Source: Lewinellaceae bacterium (GTDB lineage Bacteria; Bacteroidota; Bacteroidia; Chitinophagales; Saprospiraceae). Taken from it: a stretch of 64,000 bases of DNA. The notes beneath the pieces are model-generated. The model searched no databases. It saw only the letters and a program-made list of their open reading frames with translations, and was not told where the DNA came from. Positions within the stretch are counted from its first letter, which is position 1, and every line of letters starts with the position of its first letter. The position numbers and the translations under genes are program-made. Of this stretch, positions 39,901-48,544 are shown piece by piece. The stretch spans positions 248,001-312,000 of the forward strand of contig JADJYW010000003.1 of NCBI GenBank assembly GCA_016719605.1, in the 5' to 3' direction.

Positions 39901-40606
39901 GGATAAAATTACTATTAAAGGCATCACCAGTACCCTCGAGCATTGCGTTTTTCGGTATGGTCTAGTTGGATTACTATTCGAGGGAGTAAGCGAAAATTCC
40001 CATTTGAAGCATTGTCCTTTTTAAACAATTACAGAGGCATCTTCATTAACAAGGGAATGTTGATTGAAATTGATAGTTCGTCGTTTGAACATAACAATAT
40101 AGGCTTAACCGGCGGTTCGTTTTAATGGGACCTTGGTAATTCACCATACCATTTTTTCTCAGAACGAAACTTACGATATCGAAAACACTGCTACTGTGGA
40201 TGTAGATGCCGGGCAAAATCAATGGGAAGTTGACAATTTAGGCGAATTTTTGGAATATATTGAAGATAGTACCGCCAACTTAAGCAATATCTATGATGCC
40301 AAAGATAACCCTGCAAAAGGATTAGTTGATGTAAACCCTATTTTTTAGTGTTAATGAAAGGTATTTATTCGGTAACACCGTCTAAAGCAGTGCAGGCGTT
40401 ATCTGATACAGTAGACCTTTCCATCCAAGGCTATAGATTTGAAAGCGAGCAAGTCTGTTTCTACATAAAGAAGGTGACTCTATCGTCCTCCCTGCCAGTT
40501 TTACAATTATCGATACCTTGAATGCGGAGGCTATCATTGCAATTAGCGACATGGAGCCTGGTTTATACGATGTGTGTCATCGACGACACCGGAGATACGT
40601 TGATAT

Positions 40607-41527
40607 TTGAAAACGGTTTCGCGGTTTTTGACTTTTCTGAGTATTCGTTTAACCAGTGGATACCCTTTTCAGGTAACAAAAGGCGATGGCTTTTCCGGCA
40701 GCGTTTTAGTTCCAAATACCTCAAACTTATTTGTACTGCTTAAAAAAAGTAACCGCCTCGGGTATAGCAGTACCTGGCATGGCAGCCTAAACATTTATAA
40801 AGAAAGTTCGGATTTGTTCCAAATTGACGGCGAATATGATTATCTGCAAACAGGATTTTCAGGTGCAGATTTTGACCTCCATGTTAAAAACGCCGAAGCG
40901 TACCTTTACGCTTTCGAAATTGAAACTACTAAAGAACAAGGAAAGGGTCAAATCATGTTTACTGACCAATTGCCTGCTCTTTCACTTGGCCAGTGGTCTT
41001 TAGGTGAAATTTTACGCCCCTATGGTTATGATTGGTTGCAAGTGGATATTCCGGGCGGTGTAGATACATTTTTTCTTCGAACAGAAGGGTATGGGTTGTG
41101 GAGTTATGTTCAAATCTATTTTGAAGAAATAAATACCAATAGTCAGAAATGGTTATTCAAAAATTGGGGAAATGGATATCATATCGAAGCAGCAATTCCC
41201 AATCCTGTTGCCGGAAGGTATTATATCCAGTATATGGATTCCGGAGTGTTGTATGGCGACAATGGAAAATACGCCAGTGATGAAGGCCAGCGCCGCCAAT
41301 ACCTCATCCGAGCCGATATTTCGCAGATACCGCCGGCCCCGGGTTTACCGTTGACGATCACAGGAGTTTCAGTTGATACTATTGGGCGTGGTCGAATAAC
41401 ATTTGATATCTATGGAACCGGATTTCAGGCGAATGATGTCATTGAGTTGAAAGAGGAGGAACGACCCTGCAACCAGAACAACAAACCCTTGATGAAGGCA
41501 GGCAAACCTGGACAGTCTCGTTTTTGA
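40607..41527 (+). CDS. Pre-peptidase-C-like and IPT-like segment of the beta-helix giant
   Basis: Sense from about 40660 (GDGFSGSVLVPNTSNLFVLLKK). Strands such as WHGSLNIYKESSDLF, AEAYLYAFEIE, and NPVAGRYYIQYMDSG resemble the pre-peptidase-C-like domains at the same place in the paralogues. Then LTITGVSVDTIGRGRITFDIYGTGF starts an IPT/TIG-like domain, which continues in the next frame as EGEWEVRVANAD. Confidence 0.6.
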   Translation: MKTVSRFLTFLSIRLTSGYPFQVTKGDGFSGSVLVPNTSNLFVLLKKSNRLGYSSTWHGSLNIYKESSDLFQIDGEYDYLQTGFSGADFDLHVKNAEAYLYAFEIETTKEQGKGQIMFTDQLPALSLGQWSLGEILRPYGYDWLQVDIPGGVDTFFLRTEGYGLWSYVQIYFEEINTNSQKWLFKNWGNGYHIEAAIPNPVAGRYYIQYMDSGVLYGDNGKYASDEGQRRQYLIRADISQIPPAPGLPLTITGVSVDTIGRGRITFDIYGTGFQANDVIELKEEERPCNQNNKPLMKAGKPGQSRF

Positions 41528-42588
41528 TGAACTACGCATCGGAGGGGGAATGGGAAGTGCGTGTTGCAAATGCCGATTCAACAGTAATTGCAGAACAGAA
41601 GTTAGTGTTAATTGCCAAAAGGTCAGTTATCATCCAAGCAAATATAATTGCACGACCACAAATAAGGGTTGGCCGATGGAATCCAGTCATAGTAGAGGTA
41701 GCGAATTATGGAAACATCAACGCGGTTGGGGTGCCTGTTTTTATTTCTATTAGTTCTATTCCCTTGCCGGAAATCCGGTTCAGCCCCTGCTTTTCTTGAT
41801 TTCCAGAACCATTTGAGGGATAGTATATTCAGCGACACGGCATGGAGTTATTTTCCCGATGCGTCCGGATGGGAGGATATAAATCTTTACTTTGATACAA
41901 TCAATTCGGAAACACTGGAGCCTCAGAGAATTATAGGACTTATTATCCCCAACATCCCTGCCAATGGGAAAATTTCGTTTGAATTTGAGGTCAAATATGA
42001 GAATGGCGGTGATTTTACGATTGAAGTTTGGCTTTCCCGGCCATGGTACACCCTGATTCGATCTCTGAATCCCCGAAGTACAAAAGGGACTGCCGAAAGA
42101 GGAGAGGACTGTACGGATGCATACTTGAAATGTGCAAACAGCTTTTGGAGATTTAATCCTTAATTTTCTTAAAACGAAAGATTTAGCAGATTGCGCAGTT
42201 GGAATTGTAAAAACAATGAAAGGCATACTGGAAAACTTAGTACCCGGAGGCTCTGGACCGCCTTATGCGGCTTTTCCTTTTCAGGATTTCTTAACTGATG
42301 CTCTTGCTACTGTCGTAGATTGCGCTGACGCAGGATTCAAACTGAGTATTTTAGGTAAATTAATGGAAATTCCGAATGTTGTTGAAGACTCGTATACATT
42401 ATATAAAGATTGCATCAAAGATTTTGAATGCGAAGATGATGAACCCAACCCAAAGCCCAAACCCAAACCCAAAAGAAGATAAAAGGGAAACGTATAAATT
42501 CCAGTACCCCGGAGGATAAATTCGGCATCGCGGGGGTAGAAAACCAAACAAACCTTCCACTTGACCAGCAACGGCGTTTTGTTCCCTT

Positions 42589-43398
42589 ACTGACCAATTC
42601 GAATACCGCATCGACTACTGGAACCAACCCACCGCCACCGCGCCCGCCGTAGAAGTTTTCATCCGCGACACCATCGAAGCCGATTTCGACCTCACGACTT
42701 TCGAATTCACCGAAATCGGCTTCCTGCGCTGGACGGTGCCCGTCGAGGGCCAATACCTGAACGTCAACGTGGATATGCGCCCCGACTTTGATTTGATTGT
42801 CAATGTGCAAGCCACACTCGATCCCATTAGCCGGGAAATCTACTGGGTGCACCGGGCGCTCGACCCCCGCACGCTGGATTTACCGTACGACCCCCACGAA
42901 GGCTACCTGCCGCCGGTCGACCCCGACTGGTACAACGTGGGTTGGGTGAAATACCGGATCAAGCCCAATCCCGGCCTGCCCGACGGAACGGTCTTTACCA
43001 ACCAGGCACACGTGAATTTCGACGGCGTAGGCCCCTGGGGGCCGGCGCCGCCCTACGGCCCGTATGTCAATACCTATGATTTAACGAACCCGGTCAGCAC
43101 GGTCAATGCGCTTGCTTACGATACGGCGGCGGCTAAATTGGCGGTCGGCTGGACGGGCGATGACGGCCAGGGGTCGGGCATCGAAGGATATACCATTTAT
43201 GTTTCGGAGGATTCGGTGAACTACGCGGTTTGGTTGGATACTACCGCCACACTGGATACTTTCGTGGGCGAATATGGAAAGACGTACTGTTTTTTTACAG
43301 CGTTGCCCGCGACCGGGTTTTCAACGTGGAAGCCATACCGGCTACCCCGATACCTGCTTTACCTGGGATCATTGCGCCGTGGTGTATGCCGGCGTTAA
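42589..43398 (+). CDS. DUF11-like and FN3-like segment of the beta-helix giant
   Basis: Sense begins TDQFEYRIDYWNQPTATAP, the start of the beta-sandwich found as CDPNDIxGP...YTINFEN in the other giants, and includes the strand RDTIEADFDLTTFEF and VFTNQAHVNFDG. It continues into the FN3-like unit (LAVGWTGDDGQGSGIEGYTIYVSED). Lost near 43300, where AVVYAGVKTLLQGPYV resumes in another frame. Confidence 0.65.
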   Translation, partial: TDQFEYRIDYWNQPTATAPAVEVFIRDTIEADFDLTTFEFTEIGFLRWTVPVEGQYLNVNVDMRPDFDLIVNVQATLDPISREIYWVHRALDPRTLDLPYDPHEGYLPPVDPDWYNVGWVKYRIKPNPGLPDGTVFTNQAHVNFDGVGPWGPAPPYGPYVNTYDLTNPVSTVNALAYDTAAAKLAVGWTGDDGQGSGIEGYTIYVSEDSVNYAVWLDTTATLDTFVGEYGKTYCFFTALPATGFSTWKPYRLPRYLLYLGSLRRGVCRR

Positions 43399-44146
43399 AA
43401 CCCTCCTCCAGGGGCCTTACGTCCCGGCCGCCCTGCTCATGCACGACAGCCTGCGCGTCAAAGGCCTAATCCCGCTGACAGATCCCTACACCGGGCTGAC
43501 CTGGCTTTACCCATACGGGCAGCGGCGGCGGCGAACAAACCACACCGGCCGTACTGGCCGTCACCGGCCCCGGCGCCATTGTAGATTGGGTGTTTCTGGA
43601 ACTCCGCGATGCCGTCAATCCCGCACTTGTACTGGCCACCCGCTCAGCCTTGCTCCAGCGCGACGGCGACGTCGTGGACGTGGATGGCGTGTCGCCCGTG
43701 GTGTTCGGCGTCGTATCCGGGCAGGATTACTACCCCACCGTGCGGCACCGCAACCACCTCGGCGTACAGTTGGGGGCGACTGCGGAATACCCCGTGTGCG
43801 ACGTAGTTCAAACCGATTTCACCACCACACCGCCCGAGGGTTTCTTCGACTTCAACGGACTGAATCCGGCGCAAAAACGCTAAGCGGCAAATTCCTGCTC
43901 TGGGCCGCCAACGGACGCGTGGATACCCAACTCAAGTACAACGGCAGCAACAACGACCGGACATCTATCCTGAGCGTAGTGGGATTGACCACGCCGAATG
44001 CTGTTGTCCCCGGCTACCTGCTTGCCGACTACAACCTCGACGGGCAGGTCAAGTACAATGGCTCCGCCAACGACCGAAATGTGCTTTTGGGGAATGTGGG
44101 GATCACGACGCCAAGCGCGATCGTGCATGACCAGACGGCGCGGTGA
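43394..44146 (+). repeat. Shared C-terminal module, copy 4
   Basis: Reads LLQGPYVPAALLMHDSLR, then loses frame at 43500-43560, regains VDWVFLELRDAVNPALV in another frame, and at 43872-43877 has five A where copy 3 has six. It ends TTPSAIVHDQTAR. From 43681 on its DNA is nearly identical to copy 3. Confidence 0.8.
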
Positions 44147-44254
44147 AGCAATGAAAAAATTTACGGCTTTCAGATCATTCTACAAGGCCAAAAATTTACA
44201 CACCATAGCATAAATTAACCTTGGCTAACTGATGCAATCATCATTCGGTACCAA

Positions 44255-44262
44255 TAACTTTG
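44255..44262 (+). promoter_or_regulatory. Candidate -7 box (TAACTTTG)
   Basis: Fits TAnnTTTG, 38 bases before ATG 44301. A transcript starting just after it would exclude the in-frame ATG at 44232, which supports 44301 as the start. TTG at 44221 is too far upstream to be a proper -33 box. Confidence 0.45.
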
Positions 44263-44300
44263 CTTCAGTTTCCAATTTTTCAATCAAACAACTATTTGCC

Positions 44301-45923
44301 ATGAGATACCTGCTCCTGTTCCTCTGCATTTCAATTACCAATATCCTCTCCGCCCAACTCACCATTGGCAACGGAATCACGCTTGGAATCAGCGGTAATG
44401 CTGTTGTAACGGTATCCGGCATGGATATAAACAACCAGGGTACCATCGCCGCCGGCCCTGCCTCCACCTTGCGCGTGCAAGGTGTCGCCACACAGTGCCT
44501 GCGTACCAATGGCTCTCCACTCCAAAACCTCGTGGTGGAACAAACACAACTTGACCTGCTGGACAATTGCACGGTGCTCGGAATCCTGAGTTTCCCCGTG
44601 CAGGGAGGCCGGGTCATTCTTGGCAACAACGATCTGGTGCTGGGAACCGACGCTACGGTCAGCGGCCATGGCCCCAACGCTTTTGTCGTCACCAATAATG
44701 CCGGCGAAATGGCCAAACAAAACCTTGGCGCCGTGCCGTTCACCTTCCCGGTCGGCAACAATGCAAATAGTTACAACCCGCTGACGCTTGCAGAAAACGG
44801 GACCGCCGACGAGATCAGCGTGCGCTGCACAGCAAGCCCGCTTACCAATGGCGATTCCGGAGCGCCTATTGGCTCCGATATGGTCAATACAGCCTGGGAA
44901 GTGAAGGAGGCAAATGCCGGTGGCAGTAGCCTCGCCGCCACGGCACAATGGAGCGCCACCGAGGATGAACTGCCTGGATTTGTTCGCACCGACTGCGGTA
45001 TTGCCCGCTATAACACCGGTACCGACTGGGATTTGCCGCCGGCCGGCATGGCCAATGCTGCCGGCTCCGACCCCTATTCCCGCTCGCGCAGCGGTCTTAC
45101 ACCCGGTATTTTAGCCGTGGCCGACGAAGCATTTATGAACCGTGTGCTCGTATCGCCAAAAGTCATGCTGTCCGGCCCGTACAGCACTGTCACGGATCAG
45201 ATGAGCGATGCCCTGCGCAGCCTGGTAGATTTTCCGCTCTCCGCCCCGGCAACCTACGGCTCCGGCAAATTCACACATGCCGGCCGACAGCCCATCAGTG
45301 GCTACTCCATTGACCCCGCGATACTTAGCGTAACCGGCTCTAATGCCATTGTGGACTGGGTTTTTCTCTGGTTCAAAGACCCGGCCAATCCCGCAACAAA
45401 CCTGCAAACCAGTATCGCACTGCTGCAGCGAGACGGCGATGTCGTGGATATGGACGGCGTATCGCCCGTCGTAATCCCTGGTAATGCAACCCAGAACTAC
45501 ATCCTTGGAATAGGACACCGCAACCACCTCACCGTACGCTCACCCAACGGAAGCGGTCTCAACTTCAGCGAAACGGCAACAACAGTCTACGATTTTACCA
45601 CGGCTCAAAACAAAGCACACGGGACGAATCCCATGCGGCAGGTTGACACATCCCCGATCAAATTTGGCCTGTATGCCGGCAACGCCAACGTCAACGTAGC
45701 CAGTAATAATAATGTGAAATACAACGGCTCGGCCAATGACCGCACCGTTATTCTCCAGACGGTGGGCATTTTAACGCCCAACAACACCGTCGCGGGCTAC
45801 CGAAACGACGACCTCAACCTTGACGGGCTGGTCAAGTACAACGGCTCGGCAAACGACCGCACCGTTATTCTCCAGACTGTAGGCATCTTAACGCCCAGCA
45901 ACACCGTAACCGAGCAACTTTGA
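44301..45923 (+). CDS. Secreted protein with shared C-terminal module (intact member, 540 aa)
   Basis: The start at 44301 gives a proper signal peptide (MRYLLLFLCISITNILSAQ). The N-terminal 280 residues (LTIGNGITLGISGNAVVTV, GGRVILGNNDLVLG, FTFPVGNN) look like an all-beta domain of the kind that opens many Bacteroidota surface proteins. I know no function for it. From about 45150 comes a diverged copy of the C-terminal module: LSGPYSTVTDQMSDALR, VDWVFLWFKDP, LLQRDGDVVDMDGVSPV, GHRNHLTVR. The two KYNGSANDRTVILQTVGILTP motifs are nearly perfect repeats around DDLNLDGLVKYNG. It is the only complete unbroken gene of the cluster and thus the best guide to what the module looks like when functional. 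Confidence 0.8.
   Translation: MRYLLLFLCISITNILSAQLTIGNGITLGISGNAVVTVSGMDINNQGTIAAGPASTLRVQGVATQCLRTNGSPLQNLVVEQTQLDLLDNCTVLGILSFPVQGGRVILGNNDLVLGTDATVSGHGPNAFVVTNNAGEMAKQNLGAVPFTFPVGNNANSYNPLTLAENGTADEISVRCTASPLTNGDSGAPIGSDMVNTAWEVKEANAGGSSLAATAQWSATEDELPGFVRTDCGIARYNTGTDWDLPPAGMANAAGSDPYSRSRSGLTPGILAVADEAFMNRVLVSPKVMLSGPYSTVTDQMSDALRSLVDFPLSAPATYGSGKFTHAGRQPISGYSIDPAILSVTGSNAIVDWVFLWFKDPANPATNLQTSIALLQRDGDVVDMDGVSPVVIPGNATQNYILGIGHRNHLTVRSPNGSGLNFSETATTVYDFTTAQNKAHGTNPMRQVDTSPIKFGLYAGNANVNVASNNNVKYNGSANDRTVILQTVGILTPNNTVAGYRNDDLNLDGLVKYNGSANDRTVILQTVGILTPSNTVTEQL
45150..45923 (+). repeat. Shared C-terminal module, copy 5 (diverged)
   Basis: Same order of motifs as copies 1-4, but with about 30 extra residues before the first KYNGS motif (ATTVYDFTTAQNKAHG) and a second motif that repeats the first almost exactly. 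It has clearly been separate from copies 1-4 for longer. Confidence 0.8.
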
Positions 45924-45925
45924 TA

Positions 45926-45955
45926 AAAAACGCAGGCAGCGGGTTCTGTTTTTTT
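45926..45955. terminator. Weak two-way terminator between convergent genes
   Basis: AAAAAACGCAG and CTGTTTTTTTT flank a ten-base loop between the stop of the plus-strand gene (45923) and the stop of the ABC exporter (45955). The GC part of the stem is only three pairs, so this is tentative. Confidence 0.35.
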
Positions 45956-47790
45956 TACAAATACCCCTTCGCTTGCAAGCGGAACAACTCGGCGTACTTA
46001 CCGCCCTTGGCGAGGAGCTCCTCATGGCTACCCAATTCGAGCAATTGACCATTTTCGAGGAAAAGAATGCGGTCGGCCATGCGCACCGTACTGAAACGGT
46101 GGCTGATGAGTACTGCGGCTTTGCCCTTCATCAATTCGGCGAAGCGGAGAAAGACCTCGTGTTCGGCGCGGGCATCGAGGGCGGCAGTAGGTTCGTCGAG
46201 GATGACGAGTTGGGCCTCCCGCATGTAGGCACGGGCGAGGGCAACCTTTTGCCACTGTCCGCCAGACAGGTCCACCCCGCCGGTAAAGCGTTTACCGAGC
46301 ATCTGATCGTACTTCTTCGGCAGGTTTTCCACTACGGCATCGGCAAGGCTCTTTTCGGCGGCATCCTCGATGCGGGGCCGATTTTCGCGCTCCGAGATAT
46401 TGCCGATGGCGATATTTTCCTTAGCGGTAAACATGAAGCGCACATAGTCCTGAAAAATGATACCGATCTCGCGGCGCAGGTCTTCGGGATCGTACTCCCG
46501 CAAGTCGACGCCGTCCAGCAAAATACGCCCCTCTGTGGGTTCATACAGGTTGGCGAGGAGTTTCACGACGGTAGTTTTTCCCGCACCGTTTTCGCCGACG
46601 AGGGCAAGTTTTTCGCCGGGAGGCAAGATAAAATTGAGGTGCCGCAACGCCCAAACTTCGCTCTCCGGGTACCGAAATCCTACATTTTCAAACTGAAAAC
46701 CCGTACGAATCGGTCGCGGCACCTGGCGCGTACCGGTGTGGGATTGCGACAGGGGTTTCAATTCCAAAAAATCAAACAGGTCTTGCAGGTACATGGCGGT
46801 TTCGGCAATACGCGAAAAACGACTCACGATGCCCTGGAGCAGGCCTTGCAACCGGCTGAACGCTCCGGCAAGAAAGGTGAGTGTGCCAAGCGTGATTTGT
46901 CCGAGCACGGTTTGGCTGATGATGAATACATAGCCCGCATAGTACGAGGCCGTACCGAGGGCCGAAAAGAACCCACCCCAGGCGGCGCGGCGCAAGGCGA
47001 GTTTTTGATTTGCCTGGTAGTATTTGTCCGAAATGATTTTGAAACGATTGGCAATGAAGCCTTCCAATCCGAAAATCTTGATCTCCTTGGCCGTTTCATT
47101 GCTGGCGCCGATGTAGCGCAGGTAATCGAGTTCGCGGCGCTCCGGGGTCCAGGACCGGGTAAGGGAGTAGGAATCGCGGTTGAACTTGGTTTCCCCGACA
47201 AAGGACGGGATGACGGCCACCACCAAAATAATCATCAGCCAGGGATTGAAGGCAATGAGGCCGCCCGCGAGAAAAATCACTGTAATCAGGTCCTGTGCCT
47301 GGGAAAGCACCATACTCATCAAAGCCGTTCGGCCGGCCGTCTGGGTGCGTGCTCGTTCGAGTTTATCATAAAAACCTGCATCCTCAAATTGGTACAAATC
47401 AAGCGTAGCAGCGTGGCGGATAATACGCACCGAGGAATCATTGTTCACCAGGTCCCCCAGGAGGCTATCAGTCAGGGTGATCGCACGGCCCAGGAGGCTG
47501 TTGGCTACTGCAAGCGCAAACTCCAGCCCAACCCAAAACCAGACAGGGTGGGCAGCGGTGTGAATACCGGTTGCACCGCCCGGATCGGAAATCGCCTGTA
47601 CCACCACGTCAATGATCTCCTTGCCCACATACAACATAGCCAGCGGTACGGCGGCCTGCACGAGGCGCAACAGCATATTCCACAACGTGAGGCGGGGCGA
47701 AACGCCCCAAATCATGCGAAAAAACCGCGGCACGTTGCGCAGAGAGGAAAATTGATTGGAAAAAGGAATTTTGTTTTTCGCTTGCGCCAT
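45955..47790 (-). CDS. ABC exporter, fused membrane and ATPase domains
   Basis: 611 residues with the layout of half-size exporters of the MsbA/ABCB type. Six predicted membrane helices lie in the N-terminal 330 residues (for example AVPLAMLYVGKEIIDVVV, LITVIFLAGGLIAF, YYAGYVFIISQTVLG). A full nucleotide-binding domain follows: Walker A GENGAGKTT, Q-loop IGIIFQDY, signature LSGGQ, Walker B LVILDEPTAALD and H-loop ISHR. All catalytic residues are present, so it should hydrolyse ATP as a homodimer in the inner membrane. The substrate (lipid, peptide or drug) cannot be told. It stands alone: the ferritin gene upstream is divergent and the gene downstream converges. Confidence 0.93.
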   Translation of the reverse strand: MAQAKNKIPFSNQFSSLRNVPRFFRMIWGVSPRLTLWNMLLRLVQAAVPLAMLYVGKEIIDVVVQAISDPGGATGIHTAAHPVWFWVGLEFALAVANSLLGRAITLTDSLLGDLVNNDSSVRIIRHAATLDLYQFEDAGFYDKLERARTQTAGRTALMSMVLSQAQDLITVIFLAGGLIAFNPWLMIILVVAVIPSFVGETKFNRDSYSLTRSWTPERRELDYLRYIGASNETAKEIKIFGLEGFIANRFKIISDKYYQANQKLALRRAAWGGFFSALGTASYYAGYVFIISQTVLGQITLGTLTFLAGAFSRLQGLLQGIVSRFSRIAETAMYLQDLFDFLELKPLSQSHTGTRQVPRPIRTGFQFENVGFRYPESEVWALRHLNFILPPGEKLALVGENGAGKTTVVKLLANLYEPTEGRILLDGVDLREYDPEDLRREIGIIFQDYVRFMFTAKENIAIGNISERENRPRIEDAAEKSLADAVVENLPKKYDQMLGKRFTGGVDLSGGQWQKVALARAYMREAQLVILDEPTAALDARAEHEVFLRFAELMKGKAAVLISHRFSTVRMADRILFLENGQLLELGSHEELLAKGGKYAELFRLQAKGYL

Positions 47791-47898
47791 GATGTTGTTT
47801 TACCTTTCGAAACTTTACGCTCTAAACTATTTTGCCCCCCAAAAGTTGTTCCTGTCTTGACTTGTACAATTCATCACCCACTATACACTGATTATACC

Positions 47899-48405
47899 AT
47901 GTTATCCAAAGCAGTTCAAACAAAACTCAACGAACAGATTCAGAAGGAGGCCTTCGCCTCCAATGCCTATTTGGCTATGGCCACCTGGGCTGAAAGCGAA
48001 AACCTGCCCAATATTGCCACTTTTTTTTACAACAGCGCCGAAGAGGAGCGCCTGCACATGCTCGAAATTTTCAAGTACATCAATGCAAACGGCGGCGCAG
48101 CCAAATTGGAGGATAAACTGGGCAAGGCGAAGGAGAAATTCAAAAACGTGCTGGAGGCATTCCAGCAGGTGTATGATCTGGAGCACAACGTCACGGTCTC
48201 CATCACCGAACTCGCCACCTGGTGCCAGCAAAACGGCGAACACGCCACCTACTTTTTCCTGCAGGCCTTCGTGCTCGAACAACAGGAAGCCGAACGCAAC
48301 GTGCGTGAAATTATCACCGTCATCGAGCGCATGGGTTTTGAACCGCGCAACCTCTTCTACCTGGACAAGCAGTTTAAAAAAATAAACGAAAAGGGCGAGC
48401 AGTAG
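47899..48405 (+). CDS. Ferritin (non-heme, 168 aa)
   Basis: Four-helix-bundle iron store. It oxidises Fe2+ at a di-iron site and keeps Fe3+ in a 24-subunit shell in the cytoplasm. The ligands are visible: E17 in QKEAFASNAYLAMA, E50 and H53 in EEERLHM, and later E and Q residues (ELATWCQQNGEHATYFF; LEQQEAERN). Length is normal for bacterial FtnA-type ferritins. ATG 47899 is the only sensible start; a much longer reading upstream in the same frame is only the opposite strand of the ABC exporter. Divergent from that exporter, 108 bases apart. Confidence 0.95.
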   Translation: MLSKAVQTKLNEQIQKEAFASNAYLAMATWAESENLPNIATFFYNSAEEERLHMLEIFKYINANGGAAKLEDKLGKAKEKFKNVLEAFQQVYDLEHNVTVSITELATWCQQNGEHATYFFLQAFVLEQQEAERNVREIITVIERMGFEPRNLFYLDKQFKKINEKGEQ

Positions 48406-48429
48406 GGCAAAAACAAAAGGAGGTATCGT

Positions 48430-48529
48430 AAGTGCTTTTTTACCGCAGAGGCGCAGAGACGCGGAGGTTTTGAGATTCAAATTAGTAAAACTTCCGCGTC
48501 TCTGCGCCTCTGCGGTAAAAAAAGCACTT
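48430..48529. repeat. Long near-perfect palindrome between convergent genes
   Basis: Arms 48430-48471 and 48487-48529 pair over about 42 bases (AAGTGC, T-run, ACCGCAGAGGCGCAGAGACG, CGGA) with one mismatch, one length difference in the T-run and a 15-base loop. It lies between the stops of ferritin and the dehydrogenase and could terminate both. From memory, the core, CGCAGAGACGCGGAG-like, resembles dispersed palindromes seen in many environmental genomes, so it may be a mobile palindromic element. Confidence 0.85.
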
Positions 48530-48544
48530 GCGAGACACGCTCTT

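Larger units (their letters stand above)
36373..44146 (+). pseudogene. Giant beta-helix repeat protein, more than ten frameshifts
   Basis: ATG 36373 opens a clear signal peptide (MQNKPYTAVHLLCLALLLSGISQAQ). Sense then runs through successive frames: 36373-37060, 37060-37838, 37838-39650, 39700-40024, 40019-40125, 40127-40348, 40354-40521, 40522-40660, 40660-41527, 41524-41760, 41760-42160, 42160-42482, 42589-43300, and the C-terminal module with two or three more changes. Domains: seven beta-helix units of about 175 residues; an IPT/TIG-like domain around 40380-40620 (LYDVCVIDDTGDTL); a pre-peptidase-C-like region; a second IPT-like domain (ITGVSVDTIGRGRITF); a Cys-containing segment ending in a PKPKPKPKRR stretch; a DUF11-like sandwich; FN3-like; the C-terminal module. 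The order matches the other giants. Functional only if the breaks are sequence errors. Confidence 0.7.
43681..45923 (+). repeat. Right copy of the 2.1-kb direct duplication
   Basis: Partner of 34091-36175. It includes the end of the C-terminal module, the 150-base intergenic region and the intact gene 44301-45923. It keeps the frame in the last gene, so it is the better preserved copy. Confidence 0.85.

Noticed and set aside
45973..47890. Long plus-strand frame leading into the ferritin gene
   Set aside because: Antisense of the ABC exporter, whose motifs are complete. Only the part from 47899 is the ferritin.
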